A stretch of 34,252 nt of DNA, taken from contig JANYAY010000110.1 in NCBI GenBank assembly GCA_025361065.1, positions 1 through 34,252 on the forward strand, read 5' to 3'. The position numbers and the translations under genes are program-made. Below the pieces are notes generated by a model. The model searched no databases. It saw only the letters and a program-made list of their open reading frames with translations, and had not been told where the DNA came from. How positions within the stretch are numbered: the stretch's first letter is position 1; each line of letters begins with the position of its first letter. Source of the DNA: Deltaproteobacteria bacterium. Lineage in GTDB: Bacteria > Desulfobacterota > Syntrophia > Syntrophales > Smithellaceae. Below, in pieces: positions 1 to 7,314 of this stretch.

Positions 1-71
1 CCTCCCTCGGTCACAAGTTTTACTGCATCAATTTTAAATTGCTTTGAATAACTCTTTCTCTTTGTTGTCAT
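1..71 (-). CDS. Transposase OrfA, N-terminal fragment (IS3 family, HTH_Tnp_1 type)
   Basis: From ATG at 71-69 the minus strand encodes MTTKRKSYSKQFKIDAVKLV followed by TEG, then leaves the window. The pattern of a basic start, then Y-S-x-x-F-K, then A-V-K-L-V is the classic first helix of IS3-family OrfA proteins, which bind the element ends. A good ribosome binding site (GAGGTGAG) lies just upstream of the ATG. Only 23 codons are visible, so the IS subgroup and whether the transposase is intact cannot be judged. Confidence 0.75.
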   Translation of the reverse strand, partial: MTTKRKSYSKQFKIDAVKLVTEG

Positions 72-121
72 ATCTCACCTCTAATAGATTTTTCTTTATA
101 TCACTCTTTTCGAGGTGTCCA
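1..121 (-). mobile_element. End of an IS3-family-like insertion sequence, cut by the left window edge
   Basis: The minus strand reads from a probable element tip at 121 (TGGACACCTCG, resembling IS3-family inverted-repeat ends) through about 45 untranslated bases into the start of a transposase OrfA. Only one end lies in the window, so the partner repeat and target duplication cannot be seen. The exact tip is inferred and could lie a few bases either side. The element stops just before the regulator fragment that begins near 128-143. Confidence 0.6.
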
Positions 122-142
122 CTATGACTATACCATTTCAAG

Positions 143-484
143 GTGACATCAAATGTGAAGGAACTACTTCTCCCTTATATCGAAGAGATGAAAAATAGGA
201 AGATCGATTCCAAGAGCAAGTTCGCCCTGAGCATTTTAGAGACAAACCTGCAAAACATCATTTCACCTTTCACCCAAAGGCTATCCTCGAAATACCTCGG
301 TCTCACTCCCCGGGAGGTGCAAGTGGCCGATCTTATCCGTCAAGGAAAATCCACCAAAGAGATCGCCAGATTCATCGGCATATCGGCAAGTGCCATAAGT
401 ATTTACCGTTATCACATACGGGAGAAACTGGGACTCATCGAACAAAAAATCAATCTGAAAACTTACCTGCAAAACCTCTCCTAA
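143..484 (+). CDS. LuxR-type helix-turn-helix regulator, probably the C-terminal piece of a PAS-LuxR protein
   Basis: The 113-residue product ends in a clear LuxR/GerE DNA-binding domain at about residues 50-98 (LTPREVQVADLIRQGKSTKE, then a recognition helix and REKLGL). The preceding segment (NVKELLLPYIEEMK...ISPF) resembles the linker that follows a PAS sensor domain in longer regulators of deltaproteobacteria; no sensor domain is present here. The frame starts at GTG 143 without a convincing ribosome binding site, and an in-frame stop lies at 125-127, next to the insertion-sequence end. The likeliest reading is a gene whose 5' half was removed or displaced by the IS. The DNA-binding domain itself is undamaged, so a short active product cannot be excluded. 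Confidence 0.65.
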   Translation: MTSNVKELLLPYIEEMKNRKIDSKSKFALSILETNLQNIISPFTQRLSSKYLGLTPREVQVADLIRQGKSTKEIARFIGISASAISIYRYHIREKLGLIEQKINLKTYLQNLS

Positions 485-519
485 TAGTAATTTCCTGTTA
501 CTGATTGCTTATCGATAAT

Positions 520-549
520 TTAACAACTTATTTTGCTTTTCCGTATAGC
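520..549 (+). promoter_or_regulatory. Weak candidate promoter for the small ORF and SRPBCC gene
   Basis: TTAACA (520-525), an 18-base spacer and TATAGC (544-549) form a modest sigma70-like match in an AT-rich gap. It is the best placed candidate upstream of the small ORF at 652. Confidence 0.25.
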
Positions 550-651
550 ATTAAATGTAAAAGCTGTTAAAATAAAAATCAATTTTTCGGTTTTCCTAAT
601 GTCTATTTCAATAAACCCATTAACCTAACCCTTAACCTTTAGGAGTTCACC

Positions 652-726
652 ATGAAAAGGTATTATCGGAAAGTGCCGATATTTAGCCTCTATGAGGACT
701 TTTCCCTCCTCATAGAGGCGGAGTAG
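652..726 (+). CDS. Small ORF, 24 residues, possible leader peptide
   Basis: An ATG at 652 is preceded by a near-ideal Shine-Dalgarno sequence (AGGAG, six bases away) and opens a 24-codon frame beginning MKRYYRKVPIFSLYEDFSLL and ending at TAG 724-726. It ends 61 bases before the SRPBCC start. The frame contains two hairpins (664-681 and 687-718), so ribosome movement across it would disturb their folding. I do not recognise the peptide. It may be a true small protein, a translated leader that tunes the downstream gene, or a gene remnant. The strong ribosome binding site is the main reason to list it. Confidence 0.4.
   Translation: MKRYYRKVPIFSLYEDFSLLIEAE
664..718 (+). repeat. Two adjacent hairpins inside the small ORF
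   Basis: Hairpin 1 pairs TATCGG (664-669) with CCGATA (676-681) around a 6-base loop. Hairpin 2 is a perfect 11-base stem, CCTCTATGAGG (687-697) with CCTCATAGAGG (708-718), around a 10-base loop. No T-run follows, so this is not a standard terminator. The position just before the SRPBCC gene suggests a 5' leader structure. Confidence 0.6.
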
Positions 727-787
727 TGAAATATTAATTGTGGCACAGACATTAAACCAACCACCATCTATTATGGAGGATAGAATC

Positions 788-1228
788 ATGGTAAAGGCAG
801 AAGGAAATATTATTATCAATGCGCCAGTTGAGAAAGTGTTTGACCTTGTAGCCGAAACTGAAAATTTACCTTCTTGGTTGACACTTATGATGGAGGTACA
901 TGATATCCAAGGAAAAGGCGTCGGCAAAAAATTCAAATGGACCTACAAGTTTATAGGCATCAAGTTTGAGGGCATGAGCGAAATTGCTGAAGAAGTACCC
1001 AACAAGAAAATCGTTACCAAGAGTAAGGCTGGAATCGAGTCTGTTTGGACATTTAACTTTAACCAAAAGGAAAAAAGCACACAAGTCGATCTATTGGTGG
1101 AATATACGATACCTGTTCCAGTGATTGGTAAATTCGCAGAAGGTTTCGTAGTTAAACAAGGCACACTCGATATGAAACATGCCTTGGAAACTTTGAAACA
1201 CGTGATTGAAGTTGGGATGAATAAATGA
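788..1228 (+). CDS. SRPBCC-fold protein (polyketide cyclase/START-like, CoxG-like)
   Basis: The start at ATG 788 is chosen because GGAGGA sits seven bases upstream; an earlier GTG at 740 lacks one. The 146-residue product begins with the usual SRPBCC pattern: a beta strand, then NAPVEKVFDLVAETENLPSW, in which the invasin-like P-x-E-x-V-F/W segment leads into the first helices. A central G-V-G-K-K-F-K-W-x-Y strand and a long C-terminal helix (residues about 120-143) complete the helix-grip fold. Members bind hydrophobic ligands or act as small cyclases, or assist membrane recruitment as in CoxG; the ligand here cannot be told from sequence. No signal peptide is seen. A terminator follows directly. 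Confidence 0.8.
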   Translation: MVKAEGNIIINAPVEKVFDLVAETENLPSWLTLMMEVHDIQGKGVGKKFKWTYKFIGIKFEGMSEIAEEVPNKKIVTKSKAGIESVWTFNFNQKEKSTQVDLLVEYTIPVPVIGKFAEGFVVKQGTLDMKHALETLKHVIEVGMNK

Positions 1229-1240
1229 ACAAGCATAAAG

Positions 1241-1270
1241 GCAGTGTCAGAAAATGGCTCTGCTTTTTTT
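1241..1270 (+). terminator. Rho-independent terminator after the SRPBCC gene
   Basis: GCAG-T-GTCA pairs with TGGC-T-CTGC (one T-T mismatch, one G-U pair) around loop GAAAA, followed by seven Ts at 1264-1270. It lies 13 bases after the stop codon. Confidence 0.7.
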
Positions 1271-1492
1271 GTGACTTTCAAGCCGTAATTAGCTGACATC
1301 AATGGTATTACAGAACGTTTGTTAGCAGGTGTAACAAATGTATCAAGCCTGAAGCTGCATTACCTTTTCAAATCAGAAAATACGCAAAACTCAAAGAACT
1401 TCAATTTATCTTTCACTCCTAATCGAGGTCTCTCTTAACGATTTAAAAGCCTCTTTGCATTGCTCAGAATAACTATTTTATATAAACCACCC
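1271..1492. other. Gene-free AT-rich gap
   Basis: No ORF with a plausible start, no strong promoter and no clear repeat is seen between the terminator and the convergent 3' end of nnr. Short reading frames here are unconvincing. Confidence 0.5.
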
Positions 1493-3058
1493 TCAGATGA
1501 CAGGCGGGTCAAAATAGTCGGCGGCAATTGCTCCGGCCCGGTCATTTTTCATGGCCTGCGGCAGAAAATCCATAATGTCTCTGGCCGTAATACCGTCAAT
1601 GCCTTTTTCCGCGGCGGCCAGATCACCTGCGTAGCCATGCAGAAACACTCCCTTGCGCGTGGCCGGCTCCGGCGCAAGCCCCAGGCCGAACATCGCCGCA
1701 ATGCAGCCGGTCAAAACATCACCCGAACCGGCGGTCGCCATCCCGGAATTACCGCTCAAGTTGACATAGACCTCGCCATTGGCAAAACCGATCAAAGAAT
1801 GAGCGCCTTTCAAAACAATGGTTGCCTGAAGTTTTTTTGCCGTTTCCTGCAAAATGGAAATTTTATGGGCTCTGATCTCGGAGACTGGCTTTGCCGTGAG
1901 ACTCGCCATTTCACCTAAATGTGGCGTCAGGATAGTTGGAGCTTTGCGCTTCCGGAGAATTGAAGGATCAGCCGCAACAGCGGTGAGGCCGTCACCATCA
2001 ATCAAAAGAGGAACTTTGATCCCGGCAACAAGATCTTGCACCAGTCGCGCTGTTTCCTTGTGCAAGGAAAGGCCCGGTCCGATAACCGCCATATCAACGC
2101 CTGCGGCCGCAGCCAGCAATTGCTTTTTGTTTTTCAGAGCAATACTTCCGGCAGCCGTCTGCGCCTGCGGCAGATAGACAATTTCCCGGCCGCCCCCGGC
2201 GATAAATGGCGTAATTGTTTCCGGTGCGGCCAGCCGCGCATAACCGCCGCCGGCTTTCAAAAACGACATGGCTGAAAAATACGGGGCGCCAAAGTAATTG
2301 GCTGCACCGGCAATGAAGAGCACATCGCCCATTGATCCCTTATAAGCTTCCGCCGGACGCCGCGGCAGTGTCACCTGACTGTTCGTTGCCACCTGCAGCT
2401 CATTGCGGTTATAAAGTGACGGAGGAAAGGAAATATGCGTAGTAAAAAGTTTTCCGCCCAGTTCATACCCGGGATAAAACATATTGCCGGTTTTCGGCAG
2501 GCCAAATGTTACCGTGTAATCGGCCTTGACTGCCACACCCATAATTTCGCCGGTATTGCCGTTAACACCGGAAGGAATATCCAGCGATAAAACCTTCCTC
2601 CCGCAATTGTTGATGAGTTCAATAACATCAGCAGCCAAACCTTTTATCTCGCGATCAAGACCGGTGCCGAATAGCGCATCGATGACGGCGTCGCAATGCA
2701 GCACTTCCCGGCGCGCATCGGAAGCCGCACTGATTTTAATTACATCAACAGGCAATTCCGCGATAATATCCAAATTCGTTTTCGCCGCACCACGGTACTT
2801 TTTCCTGTCACCGGTCAGGAATACTATGGCTTTGCCGCCCTTGGAATGGATCAGACGGGCCACGACCAAACCATCACCCCCGTTGTTGCCGGAACCGCAA
2901 AAGATGACAAATTTTTTATCGCGGATACCGATTTCTTTTTGCAGCAAATTAACCGCAGCAAGACCGGCATTTTCCATGAGAATTTCTTCGCTGATCCCCA
3001 GTTTATCCATGGCGAAACGATCCATAAAACGCATTTCATCGACAGAGGCTAGCTTCAT
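1493..3058 (-). CDS. nnr: Bifunctional NAD(P)H-hydrate repair enzyme Nnr (epimerase plus ADP-dependent dehydratase)
   Basis: The 521-residue product has two domains. Residues 1 to about 215 are the YjeF_N epimerase, with the hallmark NNGGDG at 58-63 and DALFGTG near 130. The C-terminal half is the ribokinase-like dehydratase, with KAGGGYARLA, VIGPGLS, LLIDGDGL, LTPHLGEM and the active-site loop SGMATAGSGDVLTG, whose Asp is the catalytic base in this family. Together they interconvert the R and S forms of hydrated NAD(P)H and dehydrate the S form back to NAD(P)H using ADP. ATG 3058 is chosen because AAGGAG (3065-3070) lies six bases upstream. The gene is divergent from the nitroreductase-like gene and its length is normal. 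Confidence 0.95.
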   Translation of the reverse strand: MKLASVDEMRFMDRFAMDKLGISEEILMENAGLAAVNLLQKEIGIRDKKFVIFCGSGNNGGDGLVVARLIHSKGGKAIVFLTGDRKKYRGAAKTNLDIIAELPVDVIKISAASDARREVLHCDAVIDALFGTGLDREIKGLAADVIELINNCGRKVLSLDIPSGVNGNTGEIMGVAVKADYTVTFGLPKTGNMFYPGYELGGKLFTTHISFPPSLYNRNELQVATNSQVTLPRRPAEAYKGSMGDVLFIAGAANYFGAPYFSAMSFLKAGGGYARLAAPETITPFIAGGGREIVYLPQAQTAAGSIALKNKKQLLAAAAGVDMAVIGPGLSLHKETARLVQDLVAGIKVPLLIDGDGLTAVAADPSILRKRKAPTILTPHLGEMASLTAKPVSEIRAHKISILQETAKKLQATIVLKGAHSLIGFANGEVYVNLSGNSGMATAGSGDVLTGCIAAMFGLGLAPEPATRKGVFLHGYAGDLAAAEKGIDGITARDIMDFLPQAMKNDRAGAIAADYFDPPVI

Positions 3059-3288
3059 ACACAACTCCTTATTGACGACATTGTAAAAGCCCGGATGTTA
3101 CTTTGCACTGCATCTTCCAACAGGTAGAGATACTGCCTGCAATGTCTCTGCGGAGCATCGCGTTATCCATGGAACTGGAAAAGGCAGCATCAATTATAGA
3201 TAACCCTGGTAAAAATGTTTTTCTTTTCAGGCTACTTATAGTACATTTACTCAGCATTTTGCCAACGATATTTTTTTCGGGAGAGTCC

Positions 3289-4134
3289 ATGCCGGAGATA
3301 ACCTCTTTAATCAAAAAACGCGTTTCCTGCCGTACTTATGCGGATAAGCCGGTGGAAGAAAAAATCCTCCAGGAATTCAACTGTCTGGTTGCGGCCCAAC
3401 ATGCGGGGCCATTCGGCAATAAACCAAAATATCAGTTAATTAATTTAGATATGACCGAGCCCGGTGAATGGAAAAAATTGGGCACTTACGGCGTGATCAA
3501 AAATGCCCGGCTTTTTCTGGCCGGAACAATTAAAAAAGGCAATAAAGCAGTGGTAGATTACGGTTACTGCATGGAAAGTTTAATATTGCAGGCAACAGCA
3601 TTCGGACTGGGGACTTGCTGGATGGCGGGCACTTTCAGCGCCAGTGGTTTTGCCCGAGCAATCCAATTGCAGGAAGATGAACTCCTCCCGGCGATCAGCC
3701 CTGTCGGTTATCGGGCCGATCGCCAATCGTTTGCCGAAAAAATATTTCGTCTGTCGGCGGGGTCTGATCACAGAAAGCCCTGGCCGGATCTTTTCTTCGC
3801 AGGAAATTTTTCCACACCTTTAACCCAGGCGCAGGCCGGAAAATATTCTGAGGCTCTGGAAAATATCCGCCTTGCTCCGTCGGCCTCCAATAAACAACCG
3901 TGGCGCATTCTGCGGGAAACAACCACTAATGCTTTTCATTTTTATCTGGAACGGGCATTTGGATACAAATTACGGGAAGTACACATTCAGGATATTGATA
4001 TGGGCATTGCCATGAATCATTTTGCACTGACGGCACAAGAAATGGGCATCAGGGGTAAATGGAAGATTAATGAAAATGCCCCCCCAAAGAGCTCTCTGGA
4101 TTATATTATCAGTTGGCAGGAAGTCGGAGGATGA
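3289..4134 (+). CDS. Nitroreductase-like flavoprotein (TM1586-type)
   Basis: The start at ATG 3289 follows GGGAGAG closely. The frame stays open back to 3103, but the extra 62 residues look non-coding. The 281-residue product starts with a typical nitroreductase opening, LIKKRVSCRTYADKPVEEKI, where the R-x-S/T-x-R-x-Y/F segment binds FMN phosphate in the family. A central QATAFGLGTCWMAGTF matches the helix-loop that caps the flavin. A second half (APSASNKQPWRI) repeats the S-x-x-N-x-Q-P-W element seen in TM1586-like proteins, which carry two nitroreductase-like halves in one chain. The substrate is unknown. The next gene begins nine bases after the stop, so the two are probably cotranscribed. 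Confidence 0.8.
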   Translation: MPEITSLIKKRVSCRTYADKPVEEKILQEFNCLVAAQHAGPFGNKPKYQLINLDMTEPGEWKKLGTYGVIKNARLFLAGTIKKGNKAVVDYGYCMESLILQATAFGLGTCWMAGTFSASGFARAIQLQEDELLPAISPVGYRADRQSFAEKIFRLSAGSDHRKPWPDLFFAGNFSTPLTQAQAGKYSEALENIRLAPSASNKQPWRILRETTTNAFHFYLERAFGYKLREVHIQDIDMGIAMNHFALTAQEMGIRGKWKINENAPPKSSLDYIISWQEVGG

Positions 4135-4143
4135 TAAATCATT

Positions 4144-5748
4144 ATGCAAACAAATGAACGCTTATTTTACGGTGGGACTATACACACTCTGGATGCTGCC
4201 CGGCCTGCCGCTGAGGCAGTAGCAGTCCGCAACGGTGTCATCACCGCGGTGGGCAATGCAGCAGAATGCCGCGCGGCACTCGGGCCGGGCTTCGAACCTT
4301 TCAATCTCCAAGGGGCGACATTGCTGCCCGGCTTTTGCGACTGCCATGTCCATCCCCTCTCGACAGTCTTCTATACTATGAACACCAACCTCCATGGCGT
4401 CCGGGATATGGAGGAGCTTATCCGCCGCCTGACTGCTTCCGAGCAAGAAAAAAGCGGCGCCGGCTGGATTATCGGCTGTAACTTCGACGAACAGAGCCTT
4501 GGCGAGCCACGGACACCAACCCGTCATGATCTCGACCGCGTCAGCCCCCATCGTCCGGTGATCGTCATGTGGCATGACGGACATTCGATACTCGCCAATT
4601 CGCCCGCTCTCGCGGTCGCGGGTATCACGGCATCAACACCGGAACCAACCGGCGGCATTATCGATCGCGACGAACATGGCATGCCCCTGGGCATTTTCCG
4701 CGAGAACGCCGTGCCGCTCATCCTGAACCATATGCCCATGCCGGAAATGGACGAGCTTGTTGCCGGAGTGCAAAAGACCTTCGGGATCATGCTGAGCTAC
4801 GGAATTACATCACTTGGCGCCATACTGCAGACTGGCCCGGACGGCCCCGGCGGACAGATAGGGGCATTCGATCTGCCGCTCATAGAAATGCTGCGGGAAC
4901 ATATCCCCCAATCACTTTACCTGCTGCTCCTGGCCAAGGACGCCGCAACAATCACTAATATCAAGAATTCCGGCCTTCATGAAGCGGCTCCTTCCGGCCG
5001 CACCCGCATCGGAGGGATGAAGATCATCGCCGACGGCACCTTCGGCTCTTCTACCGCCGCCATGCAGCAGCCTTTCTCCGACCAACCGGATAATGCCGGC
5101 TTCCTGCTGCATGAGGAAAGTGCACTCTTCGATCTCATGAGCCAGACGCACCGGGCAGGACATCAGATCGCGATTCATGCCATTGGCGATCGGGCCAATC
5201 GCCTCTGTATCAACCTGTATGCCCGTCTGCTTGGCGATTATCCTCGCCCGGACCACCGTCATCGTATTGAACATGCATCTATGCTGGATGCCGGGATGCT
5301 GCGCCAGGCCAAAGCACTTGGTCTGGTGTTCTCCATGCAACCCATGTTCATCCATTCGGACATGCCGTTTTTAAAAAAGCTGATCGGGACGGCACGGATG
5401 GAGGATACCTACCCTTTGCGCGCTGTACTGGAAGCAGGAATCCCGCTTGCCGGTTCATCGGATTCACCGGTGGAAACCCAGCGGGTGATGGCCGCTGTGG
5501 AATGCGCTGTTACGCGCGAGGGATATGTTCCCGGACAGGCGATATCCGTATCTCAGGCGCTGGCGATGTACACCCGGGAGGCGGCCTATGCCCAGTTTGA
5601 GGAGGATCGCCGGGGAACAATAACGCCCGGCAAACGCGCCGATTTCGTATCTCTGGCTGCGGATCCTCTGCGTGTCCAACCCGAGGAAATCCACGCCATC
5701 GAGGTTTGCGCCACCTGCATCGACGGTGAAGTTTTGTACTCGCGGTAA
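4144..5748 (+). CDS. Metal-dependent amidohydrolase, YtcJ-like (Amidohydro_3)
   Basis: The 534-residue product shows the whole signature of the exoenzyme-regulatory/YtcJ group. An N-terminal beta domain (GGTIHTLDAARP...VAVRNGVITAVG) is followed by GATLLPGFCDCHVHP with metal ligands H68 and H70, then HAIGDRANR (H345), HRIEHASM (about H377) and GSSDSPVE (D440). It ends with GTITPGKRADFVSLAADPL, the strand closing the small domain. The family hydrolyses amide or related C-N bonds in small molecules; the substrate cannot be predicted. GGAGG at 4126-4130 lies 13 bases before the ATG, a long spacing. GC content by eye is higher than in the accessory blocks. It converges on the permease gene with only 18 bases between them. 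Confidence 0.9.
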   Translation: MQTNERLFYGGTIHTLDAARPAAEAVAVRNGVITAVGNAAECRAALGPGFEPFNLQGATLLPGFCDCHVHPLSTVFYTMNTNLHGVRDMEELIRRLTASEQEKSGAGWIIGCNFDEQSLGEPRTPTRHDLDRVSPHRPVIVMWHDGHSILANSPALAVAGITASTPEPTGGIIDRDEHGMPLGIFRENAVPLILNHMPMPEMDELVAGVQKTFGIMLSYGITSLGAILQTGPDGPGGQIGAFDLPLIEMLREHIPQSLYLLLLAKDAATITNIKNSGLHEAAPSGRTRIGGMKIIADGTFGSSTAAMQQPFSDQPDNAGFLLHEESALFDLMSQTHRAGHQIAIHAIGDRANRLCINLYARLLGDYPRPDHRHRIEHASMLDAGMLRQAKALGLVFSMQPMFIHSDMPFLKKLIGTARMEDTYPLRAVLEAGIPLAGSSDSPVETQRVMAAVECAVTREGYVPGQAISVSQALAMYTREAAYAQFEEDRRGTITPGKRADFVSLAADPLRVQPEEIHAIEVCATCIDGEVLYSR

Positions 5749-5766
5749 CGGCTGGCTTGCTCCGGC

Positions 5767-6927
5767 CTAGGAAATAGTTATAAGCGATCCTACAGCCATA
5801 AGGAGAAAGGCGAGAACGACAAGGACCTGAAAGATCGGAGCGCCCCAGATTCCCATAGTCCACGCGGGGTCCGAAACAGGCCCGTGGCGGCGGGTGGCGT
5901 TGAGAAGCGGCACGATCATTATAGCTACGAGCACTGCGATGGCTCCCCCGGCCATTCGCATAAAGCCGAGAAAATCGCTCACCCGGACGATGACGATGAG
6001 AAAGGACGGCAGAGTTGCCACCAACCAGGAAAGGCGCTGTCCCCATCCGAGACGCTCCTGCACCACAACGGCAAGGGCGAAAGATACAGACCAGTATGTT
6101 GTGAGCATTGCCAGCAGGATGAAGAGCGAGCCAATGCCGTTGGCCCAGCTGCCCAGGGCCTGCCCCAGGCCGATGATGGCAATCCTGGTCACCTCTCTGC
6201 TTACACCGAGGCTGATAAGAACGAGAATTAAGGTCACCACACCGTTGATGGCCATGCCCATGGCTATGGCGCGCGGAATAAGCCTCTTATTCCAGGAAAG
6301 TCCCTGCACAACCTGGGGTACGGAGAAGAGGGCGAAGAAACTGAACATGCTCATGCCGAAGAGGGCCAGGGAGGCGTTGGAATGGCCTTTAGCAAATAGC
6401 GGCAGGGCATAGGGCAGCCGCAGGGAAGCCAGTGCCAGACTCAGAATCAGAAGGATAATGGCCATAACGGCATATTTCTCACTGATCCCCAGCACTTTGA
6501 GCCCAAAGAAGACAACCCCGGCCGCAATTGCGTAGGTAATGCAATGCCCGGCCCATACCGGGATTTTTATGAGCTCCATGAGGATCTCTCCCCCACCGGC
6601 GATGTAGGCCGAAAGGCTGGCGATAAACGCGGCTACGATCATGCCGAAGACAAGCCACGTTATGAACCCTGCCAGGCGGCCCTTGAAGAGATACTTGCCG
6701 AAGAGTTCCACCATTTGTCCATTCTCGCCGTCGCGCAGCATGATCTCCACCGCCATGAGGTGCAGCAGGAGGCTGAGGCAGTAAGCGGTAAGGAGGATAA
6801 GCACCAGCGGAACGATACCCGTGAGGGATGCCAGATAGGGCACGGCCATGATTCCCCCGCCGATGCCATAGCCGGCAACAATGGATGCCGCCTCGAAAAA
6901 TGTGAGTTTCTTTTGAGATTCCGCCAT
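5767..6927 (-). CDS. Amino-acid permease, tryptophan/tyrosine (HAAAP) type
   Basis: The 386-residue integral membrane protein has about eleven hydrophobic segments. The first, FFEAASIVAGYGIGGGIMAVPYL, has the broken glycine-rich helix that opens APC-superfamily transporters, where substrate and cation bind. MAESQKK at ATG 6927 is preferred over the upstream ATG at 6939, because GGAGG (6933-6937) is five bases from the former and overlaps the codons following the latter. Transporters of this group import aromatic or related amino acids with protons or sodium. The convergent amidohydrolase may act on a related compound, but that is a guess from position. A paired transporter and hydrolase would fit uptake and breakdown of an N-acyl or cyclic amide. 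Confidence 0.8.
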   Translation of the reverse strand: MAESQKKLTFFEAASIVAGYGIGGGIMAVPYLASLTGIVPLVLILLTAYCLSLLLHLMAVEIMLRDGENGQMVELFGKYLFKGRLAGFITWLVFGMIVAAFIASLSAYIAGGGEILMELIKIPVWAGHCITYAIAAGVVFFGLKVLGISEKYAVMAIILLILSLALASLRLPYALPLFAKGHSNASLALFGMSMFSFFALFSVPQVVQGLSWNKRLIPRAIAMGMAINGVVTLILVLISLGVSREVTRIAIIGLGQALGSWANGIGSLFILLAMLTTYWSVSFALAVVVQERLGWGQRLSWLVATLPSFLIVIVRVSDFLGFMRMAGGAIAVLVAIMIVPLLNATRRHGPVSDPAWTMGIWGAPIFQVLVVLAFLLMAVGSLITIS

Positions 6928-7111
6928 GTCTGCCTCCATTCTGGAGAATATATTTATTGCACTGCTGTCCCGGTTGTTTAAGTTAGATGATGATGTAAGG
7001 TATAGAAAACAATCACAATAAGCAATAAGAAATTATTTATTGATGGGAACTTTCACAATATCACCGGCATCTTCCAGCACCCACCGGCACAACATCTTGC
7101 CGAAAAAATAA

Positions 7112-7140
7112 TTGACATAAAAGCGGAACTTCCCTATATT
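7112..7140 (+). promoter_or_regulatory. Near-consensus sigma70 promoter for the fadJ-like gene
   Basis: TTGACA (7112-7117), a 17-base spacer and TATATT (7135-7140) make one of the best promoters in the window. Transcription would start near 7147, leaving a leader of about 168 bases that contains the 20-base-spaced direct repeats. Confidence 0.7.
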
Positions 7141-7204
7141 TCGCTTGACAGAAAGCAATCTCTTATCAAATATACAATATCAAAAAAATCAAATCACGGG
7201 CCGT

Positions 7205-7233
7205 CATGACCTTATTATCGGCAGCATGACCTT
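7205..7233 (+). repeat. Paired direct repeats, candidate operator of the fadJ-like gene
   Basis: CATGACCTT occurs at 7205-7213 and again at 7225-7233, exactly 20 bases (about two helical turns) apart, downstream of the promoter. Same-face spacing is typical of cooperative repressor binding. The binding protein is unknown. Confidence 0.4.
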
Positions 7234-7314
7234 TCATAATATCAAAAATAATGCAGGCAATCACAGGAAGTTCCGTTATCTCAGTGGAATCCTGAAAAAC
7301 TAAGGAGGTACTTC

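Larger units (their letters stand above)
6928..7314. other. Divergent intergenic region between permease and fadJ-like gene
   Basis: This gap of 387 bases holds the fadJ-like promoter (7112-7140), a second TTGACA at 7145-7150 with a weak -10, and paired direct repeats (7205-7233). A 48-codon open stretch on the minus strand (about 7180-7033) has no start and overlaps the promoter, so it is not called as a gene. Confidence 0.6.

Noticed and set aside
3103-3288. N-terminal extension of the nitroreductase-like frame (62 codons).
   Set aside because: It has no family pattern and no ribosome binding site, while ATG 3289 has GGGAGAG and begins exactly at the conserved nitroreductase opening.
3069-3314. 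Minus-strand 81-codon frame upstream of nnr.
   Set aside because: It overlaps the nitroreductase start, lacks a ribosome binding site, and shows no recognisable domain.
7033-7180. Minus-strand open stretch ending VLEDAGDIVKVPINK.
   Set aside because: It looks somewhat protein-like but has no usable start and covers the strong fadJ-like promoter; it could be a fossil, and the evidence is too thin to call.
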